Source: Sphingobacterium sp. CZ-UAM (GTDB lineage Bacteria > Bacteroidota > Bacteroidia > Sphingobacteriales > Sphingobacteriaceae). From it: a stretch of 64,000 bases of DNA. Positions 63,994 to 64,000 of this stretch are shown one piece after another (position 1 is the first letter of the stretch; each line of letters opens with the position of its first letter). The notes under the pieces are model-generated. The model had not been told where the DNA came from and did no database searches. It saw only the letters and a program-made list of their open reading frames with translations. Where the stretch lies: the NCBI RefSeq assembly GCF_002000245.1, contig NZ_MTCM01000007.1, forward strand, positions 124,001 to 188,000, in the 5' to 3' direction. A program made the position numbers and the translations under genes.

Positions 63994-64000
63994 TTGATCG

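Noticed and set aside
1..64000. CRISPR array, prophage, insertion sequence or tRNA
   Set aside because: No regularly spaced repeats, transposase or integrase motifs, or cloverleaf sequences were seen. The repeat block at 10981-11034 is too short and irregular for CRISPR.

Overview
The window looks like chromosomal DNA of a Bacteroidota glycan degrader, most likely a Sphingobacteriaceae member close to Sphingobacterium or Pedobacter. This is inferred from five SusC/SusD pairs, two ECF sigma/FecR pairs, two hybrid two-component regulators, and promoters that match the Bacteroidota pattern (TTTG, about 20 bases, TAnnTTTG). Almost all of the 64 kb consists of five adjacent polysaccharide utilization loci (PULs). 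I see no tRNA, rRNA, transposase, integrase or CRISPR array.

Layout. (1) 1-10455, minus strand: ECF sigma, FecR, SusC, SusD, an arylsulfotransferase-like protein, and a DUF6067/GH123-like protein cut by the left edge. (2) 11248-20222: a SusC/SusD pair on the minus strand, divergent from a beta-propeller hybrid two-component regulator, with no enzyme. (3) 20433-36231, minus strand: a starch/maltodextrin locus with LacI regulator, surface GH13 lipoprotein, SusC, SusD, SusE-like binding protein, periplasmic GH13, beta-phosphoglucomutase, GH65 maltose phosphorylase and an MFS sugar transporter. (4) 36505-50955, minus strand: ECF sigma, FecR, SusC with an STN domain, SusD, a GH88-GH29 fusion enzyme, an SGNH hydrolase, a GH29 fucosidase and a Gfo/Idh/MocA oxidoreductase. 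(5) 51085-63211: a fructan locus with GH32, SusD, SusC, fructokinase and sugar porter, divergent from a hybrid regulator carrying a periplasmic sugar-binding domain. The window ends in an ABC-2 permease.

How the genes work together. In each locus a SusC/SusD pair imports oligosaccharides across the outer membrane. The starch locus then appears to use phosphorolysis: GH65 makes glucose and beta-glucose-1-phosphate from maltose, and the mutase makes glucose-6-phosphate. The fructan locus hydrolyses fructan in the periplasm, imports fructose, and phosphorylates it. The fucosidase/GH88 locus should act on a glycan that carries both fucose and uronic acid. The first locus is the least understood.

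Regulatory DNA is readable in several places. The starch operon has a textbook promoter overlapped by one of two LacI-type palindromes. The fructan operon has a good promoter with direct repeats just upstream. The FecR-SusC gap of locus 4 holds a plus-strand promoter box and an intrinsic terminator, which suggests a short RNA antisense to the susC leader.
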